DNA of 64,000 nt from Isoperla grammatica (GCA_945910005.1 OX246745.1:43069890-43133889); one strand, 5' to 3'. Counted from the stretch's first letter, positions 21,370-32,843 are shown. Notes: generated by a model from the letters alone, not told the origin. Translations and numbers: made by a program.

Positions 21370-21925
21370 CTGATGTTTAACATTCGTAGCCTACTTCTGT
21401 CGAAAAGTACCAAGGGGACTTTTGGCTTTACGTCCCATCTGAAAGGACGGTGTAACTTTGACCAATCATATAAGTTATTGTCAATAGGTATGGTTTCACT
21501 TGTAAGATTTTAGTTGGTATGGCAACTGCGGGCTATCTTTATCATGACTCCCACCCCACTGACTTCAAATTGGAATGTACACGTCGATAAATCCCAGTTC
21601 GTGTCTGCAAAAATGTGTTTCTTCCGCTAAAAGCAGGCACACCCTACCCTAAGAAAAGCCTGATTCTAACGCTTGAAACAATGCAAGTTACATTTGACAA
21701 AACAAATTAGTGAATATTTTGCAATAATTTCGTTATTCAATGGCCCAACACTAGCACACCTTTTAATTCAAGCTTTACAACATTATTTATACATTTAACT
21801 ATCATCTATTTCAATATATAATTCCTATTATTAAAATACACCCGTTCAACCGATACGTAATCACAACAACGGAGATACATCCCCTCACCCCACAAACGAG
21901 TTTCAAACAGCAGACGACATTCGTA
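21370..21925. other. intergenic stretch
   Basis: About 550 bp without recognisable genes or repeats. Confidence 0.4.
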
Positions 21926-22020
21926 TGACGCGCAGTAGAACCCGCGCAAGTGCAGGTACGACGTCAGTTGTCCTGATGACAGGGTCCATAGAGATCCAGA
22001 AACGTCGCTATTATGTCAAG
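21926..22020 (+). pseudogene. PLE C-terminal remnant with hammerhead-like motif
   Basis: A short frame reads MTRSRTRASAG and ends with TAA near 22020. TRSR-type sequence is also seen near the C termini of the two other PLEs in this window. Inside it, 21973-22006 matches the hammerhead core order CTGATGA - 19 nt - GAAACGTC, with the same 34-nt overall span as the motifs in those two PLEs. It is therefore read as the last piece of an old PLE. Confidence 0.5.
21973..22006 (+). ncRNA. hammerhead ribozyme-like motif (probably decayed)
   Basis: Core CTGATGA at 21973-21979 and GAAACGTC at 21999-22006. Helix II can form as GGGTC/GATCC but with unpaired bases at its base; helix I is weak. Core conservation and length agree with PLE hammerheads, but cleavage activity is doubtful. 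Confidence 0.45.
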
Positions 22021-22351
22021 TAAGTGTCAACGACGTGGCGGAATAACCCGTCTTGTTTTTAATTTTAATAACTCTGGCCACGAAAGCTTGAGTGTTTTAA
22101 TAATTCCTACTATATTTGTATCACTGCACACAGTGCACATGGTTCCTACATTCTATAATTCATATTCATATTATCATAATATTTCTTCTCCAACCATAAT
22201 AAAATCTGAAGCCGTAGCAAATACTCTTAACCACATAATTCTAGATATCTATCAACCTGTAGACGTAAGCCTTGACAAACCGAACATACCAGTAGGCCCA
22301 AAGCGGATCAAGACAGAAGGGGGTGGAATCAAAACGATGAGTAATGAAAGA

Positions 22352-22411
<60 letters not shown>

Positions 22412-22873
22412 TAACTAGATTCAATGGAGTTCAATGCAGAAGTGTGCAAGACCATGATCACGAAAGACCATGATCACCATAGACCATGAAGCTACACTAC
22501 CACTGTTTGGTGGTTACCGATGAACTCTATAATAATATTCAAAGTGTTCAAAGCGAACGTGAGATTGGAGAATATCATTTCGTCGTCTCTTACGACTGGC
22601 GGAGTCACCCTGGGCAAAATTCTACCCCTGACCTAGAAAGGTAGTTGTAACACAGAGTTTTGTAGTGTAACGTTGATTTTACCATCTGTGTAACAAAGAC
22701 AAGGTAAATTAAGTCATTCAAGATTTTTATGTGGTTTTGTCATCAAAAAAAAAAAAAAAACTATATAAACACTCCCAAATGGTAAGAATGAGTTTGACTT
22801 GTTCATGTTAACGACAAACATAACCATAAATCATGTAGGGTTGGTAAAGTAATTTGCCAAACACGTAGACAAA
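22021..22873. other. intergenic region with GA microsatellite
   Basis: Contains a (GA)n run at about 22355-22407 and a short A run near 22746-22760. At about 22575-22620 it has one of three copies of a short dispersed motif (CATTTCGTCGTCTC ... GGCGGAGTCACCCTGGGC); others are near 23490 and 25530. No gene is supported. Confidence 0.5.
22355..22407. repeat. (GA)n microsatellite
   Basis: An uninterrupted GA dinucleotide run of roughly 50 bp. The Glu/Arg-rich and Ser/Leu-rich ORFs over it are artefacts. Confidence 0.97.
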
Positions 22874-23058
22874 GCTCATTGGACCCTTTCTACCAACAAC
22901 TAAACGTAGAAAACCACATATATTGTACAAATCTCGAATGCAGAAAGGCAGAAGAACCAATATCTATCCTTTGATATTGACAAATGCTGGCATACTTAAC
23001 AAATATATCATTATAATTATAAGCGTTGTTTTCCTTATTTATATTATTCATTTCAAAC
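22874..23058. repeat. dispersed repeat family, copy 1
   Basis: About 180 bp that starts GCTCATTGGACCCTTTCTAC and contains TTTGATATTGACAAATGCTG. It recurs at 25065 and 25257. No terminal inverted repeats or coding capacity were found; it could be a fragment of a larger transposable element. Confidence 0.8.
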
Positions 23059-23061
23059 TTG

Positions 23062-23345
23062 TTGGACCGATAGAGGTGGCTCAGCGGTAAGACGCGAGAC
23101 TCTAATTCGGGAGGTCGCCGGTTCGATTCCGGCCACCGGCAGTCCTGACTGAAGGTTTTTTCTGAGGTTTTCCTCAGTCGTAAAAAGCGAATGCTGGGAT
23201 TAAGACCTACTATCAGCCCTCGGACAATCCTTCCCAACTATCCAAACACCCTAATAACCTAGTTAGTCACCTGAAGAGAGGCACATCAAGTAAAGCTGGT
23301 GTGCACCCTACAACGGGTATTCCTACAAAAATTATTATTATTATT
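23062..23345 (+). mobile_element. tRNA-derived SINE with (ATT)n tail
   Basis: The head carries a polymerase III A box (TGGCTCAGCGG, 23077-23087) and B box (GGTTCGATTCC, 23120-23130) at tRNA spacing. It continues with a tRNA-unrelated body containing CCTGACTGAAGG and CCTCAGTCG, and ends in an ATT-rich tail. The anticodon position reads TCT (Arg-like) but the base before it is C, not T, and the stem is imperfect, so this is a SINE, not a functional tRNA gene. A tail fragment of the same family lies near 34880. Confidence 0.8.
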
Positions 23346-24160
23346 AATCTTGTCGGTATTATCACTAATGATGTTTTGTGAGACTAGAGAAATGGACTAT
23401 GGGACATCGGGATAAATTTAAGATACGGGACAAGTGGGAGGAAATGCAGCTTTAAAGGGGTTAATGGGTGAACAGTAAATATTGGGGGATCTCATTTCGC
23501 CGCCTCGCACGATTGGCGCAGTCACCCTGGGCCCAGACAGGGACTCAAGTAGCCTTATCCTAACGAGTTACCAGCTTAGTTACTTCGTAGATCTATCAAG
23601 CCCTCGCTCATCATTCATATGAACTTGTTGTGTCGAGCTGGAAGATCGTATTGTAAACGCTCCTTATCGGACACGCAATAAAAGGTGTCAAATTACGAAT
23701 TATTATTGTAACTATTTATATATAAGTGTAGGGAGAAGGGTGGAGAGCATCAATGAACCCAAGCAGAACACACGCCAGAGAGACCAGCCCAGAGCTAGGG
23801 TGAAACCATTCAGCTTACTATAGTTGGGCCAGTCTTTCTTTACCCGCCTCTTCTGGAGTACAGATGGGGTTATAAGACCCAGGATAGTGAATCTCATCAG
23901 ACGCTTGAGACGGTACAGGCTTGTCCCACACGGCTTGGGTGTTCTTAAAAGCCACATGTGCACCAAGTCAAGGGAAACCACTCAGAAGAGTATCAGTTTT
24001 CTAAATTATTTGACATTTTTAATGACGGTCTGGTATTTGTCTTGGAGGGGAGGTCAGAGATTCTTACCACGCCGAGGGTGAGAATTTCCACTTCAAGGCT
24101 AAGTACCGGGCTAGTCCATTTTTAGGCCACTACACCCCTCCTTGTTAGGGTAAACCAAAT
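23346..24160. other. intergenic stretch
   Basis: About 800 bp including the second copy of the short dispersed motif near 23490 (CATTTCGCCGCCTCGCACGA ... AGTCACCCTGGGC). Two overlapping ORFs of 85-89 codons on opposite strands near 23712-24081 show no recognisable domain and are not called. Confidence 0.4.
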
Positions 24161-24169
24161 TCAAAATCT

Positions 24170-24400
24170 TCCATGACGTCACTAATTATGAGCCTTCTGA
24201 TTGGTCGCCCTAAAAACACAGGGGCAAGTTTGTAGCCGGAGTCCTGAGGGACAGGGGCAGAAGGAAGACGGCCGCGGGCCGAATAAGTCGGTTTGTGAGA
24301 ACAAAGACGGCCGCTGGCCGAGGAGGTAGTTTTTTAGACGTAAGGCGGCCGCTGGCCGAGGAATAATACCGAGACAATGGCCGGTGAGCCGAGTGCGTGT
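24170..24400 (+). promoter_or_regulatory. candidate GC-rich promoter-like region with CRE, CCAAT box and GGCCGCTGGCC repeats
   Basis: In AT-rich surroundings this stretch has a perfect CRE palindrome TGACGTCA (24174-24181) and an inverted CCAAT box (ATTGG, 24200-24204). Three or four imperfect repeats at about 39-bp spacing follow (GACGGCCGCGGGCCGA at 24267, GACGGCCGCTGGCCGAG at 24306, a related copy at 24344). Downstream, ACAG/GTATCG near 24686 could be a splice donor. No gene that it could drive is identified, and it might equally be the LTR or 5' UTR of an unrecognised element. Confidence 0.3.
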
Positions 24401-25064
24401 GAGTGTGCGGACGTGTTGTTTAAGTTAAAATAAAAATTAGTCTAATAATAAGAAAAAGCAAATTAATTAATACGTTAACATAAATGAAGAATTACAACAA
24501 ATAATACCCAATAATACAACAATCACGCAATTATAGAACTATCGGCAATTATAGACAATAGACGACAACACCAAAGACAATTAACCAACCACGCTCTCCG
24601 GCTGCATCTACCTAATCGTCATCGATCATCATCATCACCATCACAATCGCCGTCAACCAAGCCATCTCCAACCAACAACAGTACAGGTATCGTTATACTT
24701 TTTTTACCTATACTATGGCCATAGGGAGGTAGAATAGTAATAACGATATTTATTTCAGACTTTTGGTTTTCATTCATTCATTTTTGTTTATATATTTCAT
24801 TTTTTTGTGTTTCCTTGTATGTGTAACTTTTTGTGTCAATGAATTAAACATTAAGATTTATATTTTATACTATTCTATTTTTTAATTTCCGTATCCTACA
24901 ACCATCAATTCATCTTTTTAAATTAAGCAACAACTTTTCATGTATTATTCTTTGTGCTCTACAACCCAAAGTTTGAGCTAGCTGAGGGTTTGTTTTTCTA
25001 ATTGTTTTCATTGTTTTCTTTTCATTTCATTTTATCATGTTTTCATTTATCCGTACTGTCTCAC
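24401..25064. other. AT-rich intergenic stretch
   Basis: No gene or element was recognised. It is A-rich then T-rich. Confidence 0.4.
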
Positions 25065-25254
25065 GCTCATTGGACCCTTTCTACCAACAACTAAACGTAT
25101 AAAACCACATCTATTGTACAAATCTCGTATGCAGAAAGACAGAAGAACCAATATCTAACCATTGATATTGACAAATGCTGGCATACTAAAAAAAATATAT
25201 ATAATTATTAGCGTTGTGTTTCTTATTTATATCATTAATTTTATTATTCATTAA
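25065..25254. repeat. dispersed repeat family, copy 2
   Basis: Closely matches the copy at 22874 over its full length, beginning GCTCATTGGACCCTTTCTAC. It is directly followed by copy 3. Confidence 0.8.
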
Positions 25255-25256
25255 AC

Positions 25257-25384
25257 GCTCATTGGACCCTTTTTTCCAAAAACTTAACGTAGAAACACGT
25301 CTTGCATATATTTTGGATGCAGTAAGACAGTAGAACCAATATCTAATCTTTGATATTGACAAATGCTGGCATATTAACAACATG
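25257..25384. repeat. dispersed repeat family, copy 3 (shorter, diverged)
   Basis: Begins GCTCATTGGACCC and shares TTTGATATTGACAAATGCTG with copies 1 and 2. It is more diverged in its middle and lacks their AT-rich right end. Confidence 0.75.
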
Positions 25385-25614
25385 TTCTGTTTATCACCCA
25401 CCGACTGAGGAGGAAGCTGCCGGCTGTCGCTCAAGAGTGCGTGATGGATATCGTGAGGTCGGGGGGTTGATTAGACTGACAGGCTAAACAGGACACATTG
25501 TCAACTTATATTTCAAGGGGGCAGGAGAAGCACCTCATTTCTTCGACTCATACGACCGGCAGTCACCCGTGTCTCGGGCCAAGATGGGAGCAGTACGAGG
25601 AGCAGCGTGCAGGC

Positions 25615-28014
25615 CTAGTCGCGCCGAAGGCAAAAAGCAAAGAAACATAAGGGTAAAACGGGTGCAACAGTTTTGAGCTGGACAAAGGGTTGAGTGTGAA
25701 AAGAGAAGGAGTCAGAGCGAGGATCCCAGAGTAATCCTAGAATCTTTATACCTTGTTCCTCAGTAGAAAATACAAGGGTGGTCTCCAGATGGTCTTGTGG
25801 AAGCGAGGTAAGGGCATCAGAATTGCTACTTGCCCATTTTCGGAGTTCGAAACCGCCCAAGGCGAGGAGGTCTTGACGTTTAGTTTGTATAGCGCGAGCT
25901 TGGGCGAGATCACGAGCGCCGGACACGATGTCGTCGATGTACGTCTGGTACTTTATTGCGTGAGAAGCAAGTGGAAACCGTTGTCCTTCGTCTTCCACCA
26001 GTTGATGTAGCACACGTTCGCCCAAAAAGGCAGAAGGCGTTAGACCATACGTGACAGTGTTGAGCTGGTACTCGACTACAGGAGAGTCGGGGAATGGCCG
26101 CCAGAAGATGTGCTGGTGAACGCGATCATCAGAGTGGACAAGGATCTGGTGATACATTTGTCGTATGTCAGCGCAGATAGCGATGATGTGTGTTCTGAAG
26201 GTGGTCAAAATGGTAGGCAGGTCAGCCTGCAACTTCGGTCCACTCAACAAGTTCTGGTTGAGCGAGACGCCGTTAGGGTCTGGGGACGAGGCGTTGAAGA
26301 CGACGCGCAGCTTCGTGCTGGAGCTAGTGATTTTATGCACACAGTGGTGAGGAATCACATACTGAGCTGGTTGAAGCGCAGGATGCAGGTGCTGAGAAGC
26401 AGCATAGTCAGGCATGAACTGCTGGTACGCGTTGCGTTGTTCAAGATTGCGCTTGAGACGCCACTCCAAATTCAAGTAGCTTTGGAAAACGGTAGTGGGA
26501 TTCGAGACGAGAGGTGAGACTGACGACTTAAACGGAAGCGAGACTGAATAAAATCCTGTTTCACTACGCGTGTGTGTCGGTACGAAATGATCTTCACATA
26601 ACTGCTTTTCGGGATACTGTTGGAGAGGTCGCGAAACCTCTTCAGACTCCCAAAAGAGACGGAGTGTGCGGTCCAATACTGTAGAGCACGTAAGCAGAGA
26701 GAGCGGGGAGTGAGACTCAGATTCCAATGTATGAACGGGTCCCATTACAACCCAACCGAAAACAGTATTCAGTGCTGAGGGACTGCCTCCAATTACTGTG
26801 TCTCCATTCCTTTGGAGTAGGTCTGGATATAAATCGGCACCAATGAGGAAGTCAATATTGTCAGCGACATGAAACTTATCATCAGCCAAAGATAGGCCAC
26901 GATATTTCTCGAAAACCTCGACGGGTACTGAGGTAGCGGGCATCTGGCCTGTGATGGTGGACAGGACCAGAGCCTGAACGCCGAATATGTGACGCGTGTT
27001 TAAACGCGGTGCGATCTCGCAGTGGGCAATGCCATGTACTCCAGCGGATGCGTTTCCGATGCCGGACAGTTCCATAACGCTAGCATGTCGTTTCAATCCA
27101 AGGCGATTGGCGAGAGAGAGTGTGATCGCAGACACTTGAGAGCCTGAGTCGATGATCGCCCTAAAAGGTTGATAACGACCACAGTTGTCTTTGATCAACG
27201 CACGTACAGTGCCGAGTAGAGCGGTGCGTTTGAGAGGTTGGCCAACCTTCAGCTGGCAAGCCAAGGCAAGCCCGACTGTAGGTTTGCTAGCCGATGCGGA
27301 ACGCGAGTCAACTGAGTTGTTGACAGGGGGATGAGTCGGCGTCGCAGAGTGGAGCAACGAGTGGTGCTGTTTACTGTTGCACTCGCGACACGATCCCTTG
27401 GATATACAATCGTCACGAGCATGGTTACCCAAACAATTGAAGCATCGTTTTAAATTACGTAACGTCTTATATTTGTCTTCTACTGATTGGTTCAGGAAGC
27501 TGGGACAATTGTACAGAGTATGATTTGCTGTACACGCGGGGCATGAGAGCGCTCGAATTCGCGGTTGTGCGGGTTTACGTGAGCTATCAGCAGGGGGCGT
27601 TTCAGCAGCCAGCAGTGAGTTAATTTTCCGCGCAGGAGAGTTTAGGTTGGAGCCACTAGAATGCTTGGGTTTGGCTGAGCTAGCATTTGTAGGATGATCT
27701 AAACCACATAACTCAAGAGTACGGCTCTGCTCTTCAAGAAACTGGATCAGTTGCTGATAGGTGGGCGTAACGTGCGAAGAGCATGTTGATTCAAACTGTT
27801 TGCGCGTTTGGGGATCCAAGTGCGAAACAGTGAGTGATAACAGCAAGAAATCGGCAAGATCAACCATTTCTAAACTTTTAATTGCGTCAGTGGAACTTCT
27901 ATGAACGTTGAGAAAATGTTGAAGTGACGCAATTAAAAGTTTAGGAATCGTTGATCTTGCCGATTTCTTGCTGTTATCACTCACTGTTTCGCACTTGGAT
28001 GCCCAAACGCGCAA
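25615..28014 (-). pseudogene. truncated BEL/Pao retrotransposon gag-pol
   Basis: The open frame of about 800 codons on the minus strand covers a gag end with two zinc-knuckle-like motifs (CFNCLGNHARDDC and CRECNSKQHHSLLH, roughly residues 190-225), an aspartic protease core (AIIDSGSQVSAI, about 285) and a BEL/Pao reverse transcriptase (KLRVVFNASS, ICADIRQMYHQI, YIDDIVSGA, about 550-700). Similarity stops soon after ILGLLWDPRSDSFSFHTQPF, so RNase H and integrase are missing. The other end is also false: the first 40 or so residues are read from the second arm of a 112-bp inverted repeat. No LTRs were found, so this is a defective copy. Confidence 0.88.
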
Positions 28015-28036
28015 ACAGTTTGAATCAACATGCTCT
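27778..28036. repeat. 112-bp inverted duplication inside BEL/Pao gag
   Basis: Arm 27778-27889 and arm 27925-28036 are reverse complements with about 109 of 112 positions matching, separated by 35 nt. Both arms contain gag coding sequence (KQFESTCSS, LLLSLTVSHLD). The arms differ at three sites, so the structure has either aged or arose from non-identical copies. Confidence 0.9.
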
Positions 28037-28837
28037 GCATGGCGCCTAGCTGTTGAGAGGGCTGGGTCAACTCAACAGTTAGGGGGGCGGGAGAGAAGTG
28101 GACAGTTAGCGTTTTGTTTTGTGAGAAGAGGAAGAGTACGAGAAATGGAAGCTGCAATATCGTTGCCACTTACCGGACATCGGCGTCTGTGCGGAGTGCG
28201 TGGTACCTGGGTAGGCGACGAAAACTGGGGCTCGAACTGTAGCTTGGCGGAGCTCGGCGAAAAGACGTCTGCTCACATTCGCGTTGACTATGTTAGTGGC
28301 TAGCGATACAGCATTGGAGGGGTAATAGGGGTGAGTGGTGAGGAGACGTGGACGGAAATGCGCAATACAAAATTTGGGCGCGAACACCTAGTTTTATTTA
28401 AGGTCCTCCTTTGTAGATCAGTTTTTATAACTGAATAGGATAGACATTAAATTAAATAAATAAAAATTCAACGAGACCTACCAAGTACTCCAGCCAAGAA
28501 CTCTTTGTTGCCTCACAATATGGCTTCTCTTTCTCTTGCAGATGTGTGTCCTGACTCGTGAGTGTTGAAGCCTGAGAAGAAAGAAGACCTATCAGTCAAG
28601 CAAACATACAATGTGCATTGGAAGGCTCTCCGACCCAAACCAGGTTATCCTATGTATGTGTCATGTACGTATCAATTGGGAATAACTTATTCTACTCTTC
28701 AAGATGTTCGTTTTGCTTTCTCATGCTCCAAGTTAGGAAAAAGTGTAGAAAATGTTTTATTTCAAACAAATTAAATAAAAAACTATTGAAAACCATTCCA
28801 GTCATTCAAATGGGCATTGAAAACAATACAAATATTA
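28037..28837. other. region right of the foldback
   Basis: About 800 bp without a supported gene. A 93-codon minus-strand ORF (28106-28387) crosses a GTAAGT on that strand near 28170, and a TTCTCTTTCTCTTGCAG acceptor-like site ends at 28541 on the plus strand. Neither can be tied to a protein family. Confidence 0.4.
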
Positions 28838-29012
28838 CAGTGAAACTTCTTTATAAAGAACGTCTTGATAGCAAAATGATCGATATAACAAACTGTTTTT
28901 GAGGTCCCAAAAGGTTCTTATGCATGTAAAGATAGCATCTTTATAAAGAAATGTTCTTTATAACAAAATAATAATCTGTTCCCCAAGAGTTTGTTATAAA
29001 GAAGTTATACTG
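28838..29012. mobile_element. short Tc1/mariner-pogo-like MITE
   Basis: Left end CAGTGAAACTTCTTTATAAA (28838) and the reverse complement of the right end, CAGTATAACTTCTTTATAAC (29012), form imperfect terminal inverted repeats, with further repeated TTATAAAGAA inside. The left end is preceded by TA. CAGT termini with a TA target fit the pogo/Tigger branch. At about 175 bp it can encode nothing. Confidence 0.65.
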
Positions 29013-30710
29013 CTAATTGATCTTTCAATATGCATGACGTAGGTTGTACGTAAAAATATGTAACAATGAAAATGTAAACACCTGTAATTACTGATTTGTA
29101 AACCGCACAACAATAGCACCTTACAATCAGCATGTCCTAGAGCTCATAATAGTCTATGTAACAATGCTAATGTTTATAAATGTATGGCACAACAATAACA
29201 AACAAAGAACAAACTGACGAGCATTTCGTACTTTTCACATAAGAAATGTAACAATTGAAAAGCTTGCCAGATTACCGACGATCATCGGATCAATCAATCG
29301 GCGATGGAGATGGTCTGAACATCACATTAGTGCCCAGCCCTGAATTGGGTACTCCTAAGCTATCTTGTGGAGGTTAAACAACCACTGAACACTGACCAGA
29401 GAAAGATGAAAGGCAAATCACTATATCTGCTTCTCGCCTACCGTAACGAGAGTAGCCAACTAGTGTCGCGCCACAGGCAGCAACCAAGCATTCAAATAAA
29501 AGCCAGGTGTGTTTTAACCTTTCCTACGCTACCGGACATTCAAATTTAAAGAAAGTATCCTCATCTTAAATGTTCAACTGTTTCAACGTACTCGAGTGAA
29601 TCGTCTTTTTGAGACATGAAACTATCAAATCTTAATCAAGTAGGCCCTACCAATATCATGATTTTGGATTGGAACAATTTCAAGTTTTAACCAAGTGGTC
29701 TCTTGATTGGTGAGTTACAGTGCACAACCATGACAATGTTTGCAATTGAAACTTTTTGAGCGCAAAATTTAAAATTAAAAGAAAAGGCAATGAGAAATGT
29801 CATGATGAATCTGTATCGGCAGAATCGACCGATACTGCTAAGAATCGCCGATTCTTAGGAATTGGTATCAGAATCGGTAGGCTACAGCTCAAATCATAAC
29901 GCATCCTTAGTAACAATGCATTGAGTGATTTAATATCACTTGACACTTTGCTAGATCCCGCCATTTAAAAAGGCAGCCTTCTATCACGACTGCAGAGCCA
30001 AGCCCAGATGTCGACCGCATCGAAACCCAGCAGTACCACATGGAGATGGGGCAGGAGCTGGGGACGCCAGTAATAACATTGTGCACAAGGACAGAAGGAA
30101 GGCGTGAGGCATAGCCCCATTTGCCGGAGGCGAAATAGTTCTTCACTGAAGATTTGTCTTGTTGTCGTAAAACAAATTTAGAATACTAAATTCACAAACT
30201 GTAGGATTTGTCAATGATTTTAAAGGCCTGAAGGCTGTGGTACTAGCCCATTGGGTCTACTTTCAATCATAACTTCCATTTTTGTTGTGTCATTCTGTCA
30301 CAACTTACCATCATTTCACTCAGGTAAGCTGTTGGCATCCTATCCCTCTCACGCAATCACGTAACTTTCAAGAAATTGATAATGTACTTAAATATTGAAA
30401 TTACAACTTGGACATTACCGGTACGCTGTCCTAGAAGGAAACAAAATTTCATTTTATTATTTCAATGACAATGTGATCTTTATCAAATATGGCCCAAACA
30501 ACGATCACTCTAACTAACAATAAGTAAGTTATTTCCTTAAAAGTTCCTTTTAAGTATTTTCCTGGGTCCTGGCTGTATTATCTTGTGGCTGAAATGTTGC
30601 TATGTTGGGAATTCGTTACATACGATGTTTCATAGAGCTAATGCCAAAAACCCTGCATAGGTGGGCCCAGGCTCAACATAACTTATTTTCACATACAGCC
30701 GTACTAGGGA
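29013..30710. other. AT-rich intergenic region
   Basis: About 1.7 kb with no supported gene. Near 29815-29880 there are several AGAATCG/CGATTCT inverted motifs, perhaps a degenerate small element. Confidence 0.4.
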
Positions 30711-30712
30711 AA

Positions 30713-31428
30713 GTTAATTTAAAAAATAACTTAGAAAGTTGAATTCACCCTCCAAAAAATGAACTTTATAAAAGTTTAAGTTCACTCCAAAAACTGAACT
30801 TGCGTATTAAAAGTTCATTTTCGTTTTTTTATATATGCCTATCCTATTACAGAAAATATTAAATTGTCCATGCAACATTTAATGCAAAATGTAATATAAA
30901 ATCATACGCAGACCACCTAGGAGTATATTGATGCAAAAAACAAAGCAGCCTATGCAGCATCCCATACGTCTAATAGGCGGCTTGCCAGCTACCGTTTGAT
31001 TAACCTACACCTTCTATAGTTTCGGTACTGACCCTCATGCTCTATCATGGGTAGAGTGAAAAAGATGCAAACAGTGTAAAGGTAAATCAAACATTCTTCG
31101 ATCAAAGTCGGCATGGCACGTTTGCACTCAATCTCATTGGTGCTCAGTGATTTCCCGAGTATTCTACGAACCAATCATAGATTTTGTACAAAATGTAGGT
31201 ATAATGTTTTCGTTTTTGTGTTCTACAGACTGCCAACTTCCGAGTTTCATTAGTAATGTGTAGGCCTACTGCGCAATAAAAATATTCCAATGTTTAAAAA
31301 TTCACAAAAATAATTAACGTTTGCAAGTAAAAGTTCATACTTGCCAAAAACGAATGCATGTGTTCAAAAGTTCATCACAATTCAAACGCGTTCACGTTAA
31401 CGCGTTTATTTTAAATGTTCCTTCCCCA
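30713..31428. mobile_element. possible non-autonomous hAT-like element
   Basis: The ends are loosely inverted (TAGGGAAAGTT... against the reverse complement TTGGGGAAGGAAC...), and subterminal AAAAGTTCA/TGAACTTT motifs repeat many times near both ends. A matching target duplication was not found, so the assignment is weak. Confidence 0.3.
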
Positions 31429-32222
31429 AGTAGGCCTATGCATACAACCTACTGTTGCTTAGCTTGCCCCCCAACTCATAGCAGTTGACCATCAACCTTG
31501 TACTGTGATATACTAGGGCCTAGTCATAAGCTGCGACATTTTATTTACACCTTATTGTACTGAAATGGTAATAACTAGGAATTAAAAAATAATGCATGTA
31601 TATCTGGACAAATCTTGAAAGGCTAGCCTACATGTACAACGAACTGGGCATATGGTGGCAAGCAGTACTAAGAAAAACCACAGGGCTAGGCCTAGTTAAG
31701 CTCTTACGCCCCTGTTCATTTTGGTATTAAGTGCGTACGTTACGTTGATTGAAGCAATCACAGGCTACGTGCCAAGGTGGGCTATGTATAGCCTGCGAAT
31801 GGTTGAATCGGCTGAACATTGAACATTCACCTGGAACAAATGCCTAAATCACTTCTTTTAGGTTTGGCTAGGCCAAGGCCTAGGCTAGCTAGGTGGAGCT
31901 AGGTGCCTTGGCCTTGTATTGTATCCAGATATAGTCTAGGTAAGCCTAGGGCCTAGGTTAGGCCCATGTGATTGATTAGAAAATGCATTGCTTCTAAACA
32001 TTATATACTCTGAATCGACCAAACATTGAACATTTACATGGAACATGTCTTAACAGTTCCTTTAGGCCTAGGCTAGGCCTAGTATTGTATGCCATACAGG
32101 TCTGTGTAGCCTCTAAGCCTAGACCCACGCCCATGGGCTTGGTTCGTAAAATGCATCGCTTTTAAGTTTTAAACATTGCACCACCACAGCTAAGTAATTG
32201 CATTATATTTATACAATAAAAC
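31429..32222. other. intergenic region dense in CCTAGGC-type motifs
   Basis: About 800 bp without genes. From 31840 to 32130, TAGGCCTAGG-like short motifs recur frequently; the same motif forms a small microsatellite at 32884-32927. Confidence 0.45.
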
Positions 32223-32228
32223 AGTTCA

Positions 32229-32843
32229 GGGTAATTCTTCCGATTGGGTCCGCGGCTCATTTGCACAAATGCAGTCCCGGAAAGTACTTGAAACACTTAC
32301 TAAAAGACAAATTTATGTTTAAAATGAACCCAAACATGTTTCGGTGTCTGCTAAAACATTCAAAGTTGCCTTTTTCGATGATCTAAAACAGCGTTTAGAC
32401 GGCGGATTTTCACATTGTCACCATGTTGTTTTTCTGCCGCCCGACGTTCTGCAGGTCTACCAACGTAAGGCCTACCAAAGTGAAATACCCTGAAAGTGAC
32501 TGATGGCCTACGTAGGCGGGAGTCGGATAAGGCCAGGATGGGTGACACTGAATCAAAGTGACTTTGCCCAGCTACCTGACATCCCACGAAATTCGGTTAG
32601 GTTAGGGGATCAGGTTGAGGATTGCCCACGAAAGTACGTTATTGGTTCTGTGTAACTTTCAATGGTTGGCAACACTGCCGGAACACTTCTGGAACGTCAA
32701 AGATGGCGATCAGTAATGGCAACTACTTAAAAAATACTTTGTACACTAGATTTAATATATTTACTACAGTAAATATGAAGAAATGCCATTAATGTTTATT
32801 TTACAGCGATTTTTGAACGCGGACCCAATAGGAAGATTTACCC
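32229..32843. mobile_element. 615-bp MITE with 26-bp terminal inverted repeats
   Basis: The left end GGGTAATTCTTCCGATTGGG and following TCCGCG match the reverse complement of the right end at 24 of 26 positions. The element is flanked on both sides by AGTTCA (32223-32228 and 32844-32849), a likely 6-bp target duplication. It has no coding capacity. The superfamily is not clear from the ends. Confidence 0.75.

Noticed and set aside
23065..23140. tRNA-Arg gene
   Set aside because: A and B boxes are present, but the base before the anticodon is not T, the anticodon stem is mismatched and the sequence continues into a SINE body with an ATT tail.
23712..24081. Overlapping ORFs of 85 and 89 codons on opposite strands
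   Set aside because: Neither shows family motifs; opposite-strand overlap suggests chance.
28106..28387. 93-codon minus-strand ORF next to the BEL/Pao relic
   Set aside because: No motif and no clear link to the element; a GTAAGT inside it is suggestive of an exon but unsupported.
28542..28557. 16-nt micro-exon between a strong acceptor (TTCTCTTGCAG) and GTGAGT
   Set aside because: No partner exon or frame can be found; downstream frames have no recognisable domain.
30713..31428. Confident hAT element
   Set aside because: The ends are only roughly inverted and no 8-bp target duplication could be matched, so it is listed only at low confidence.
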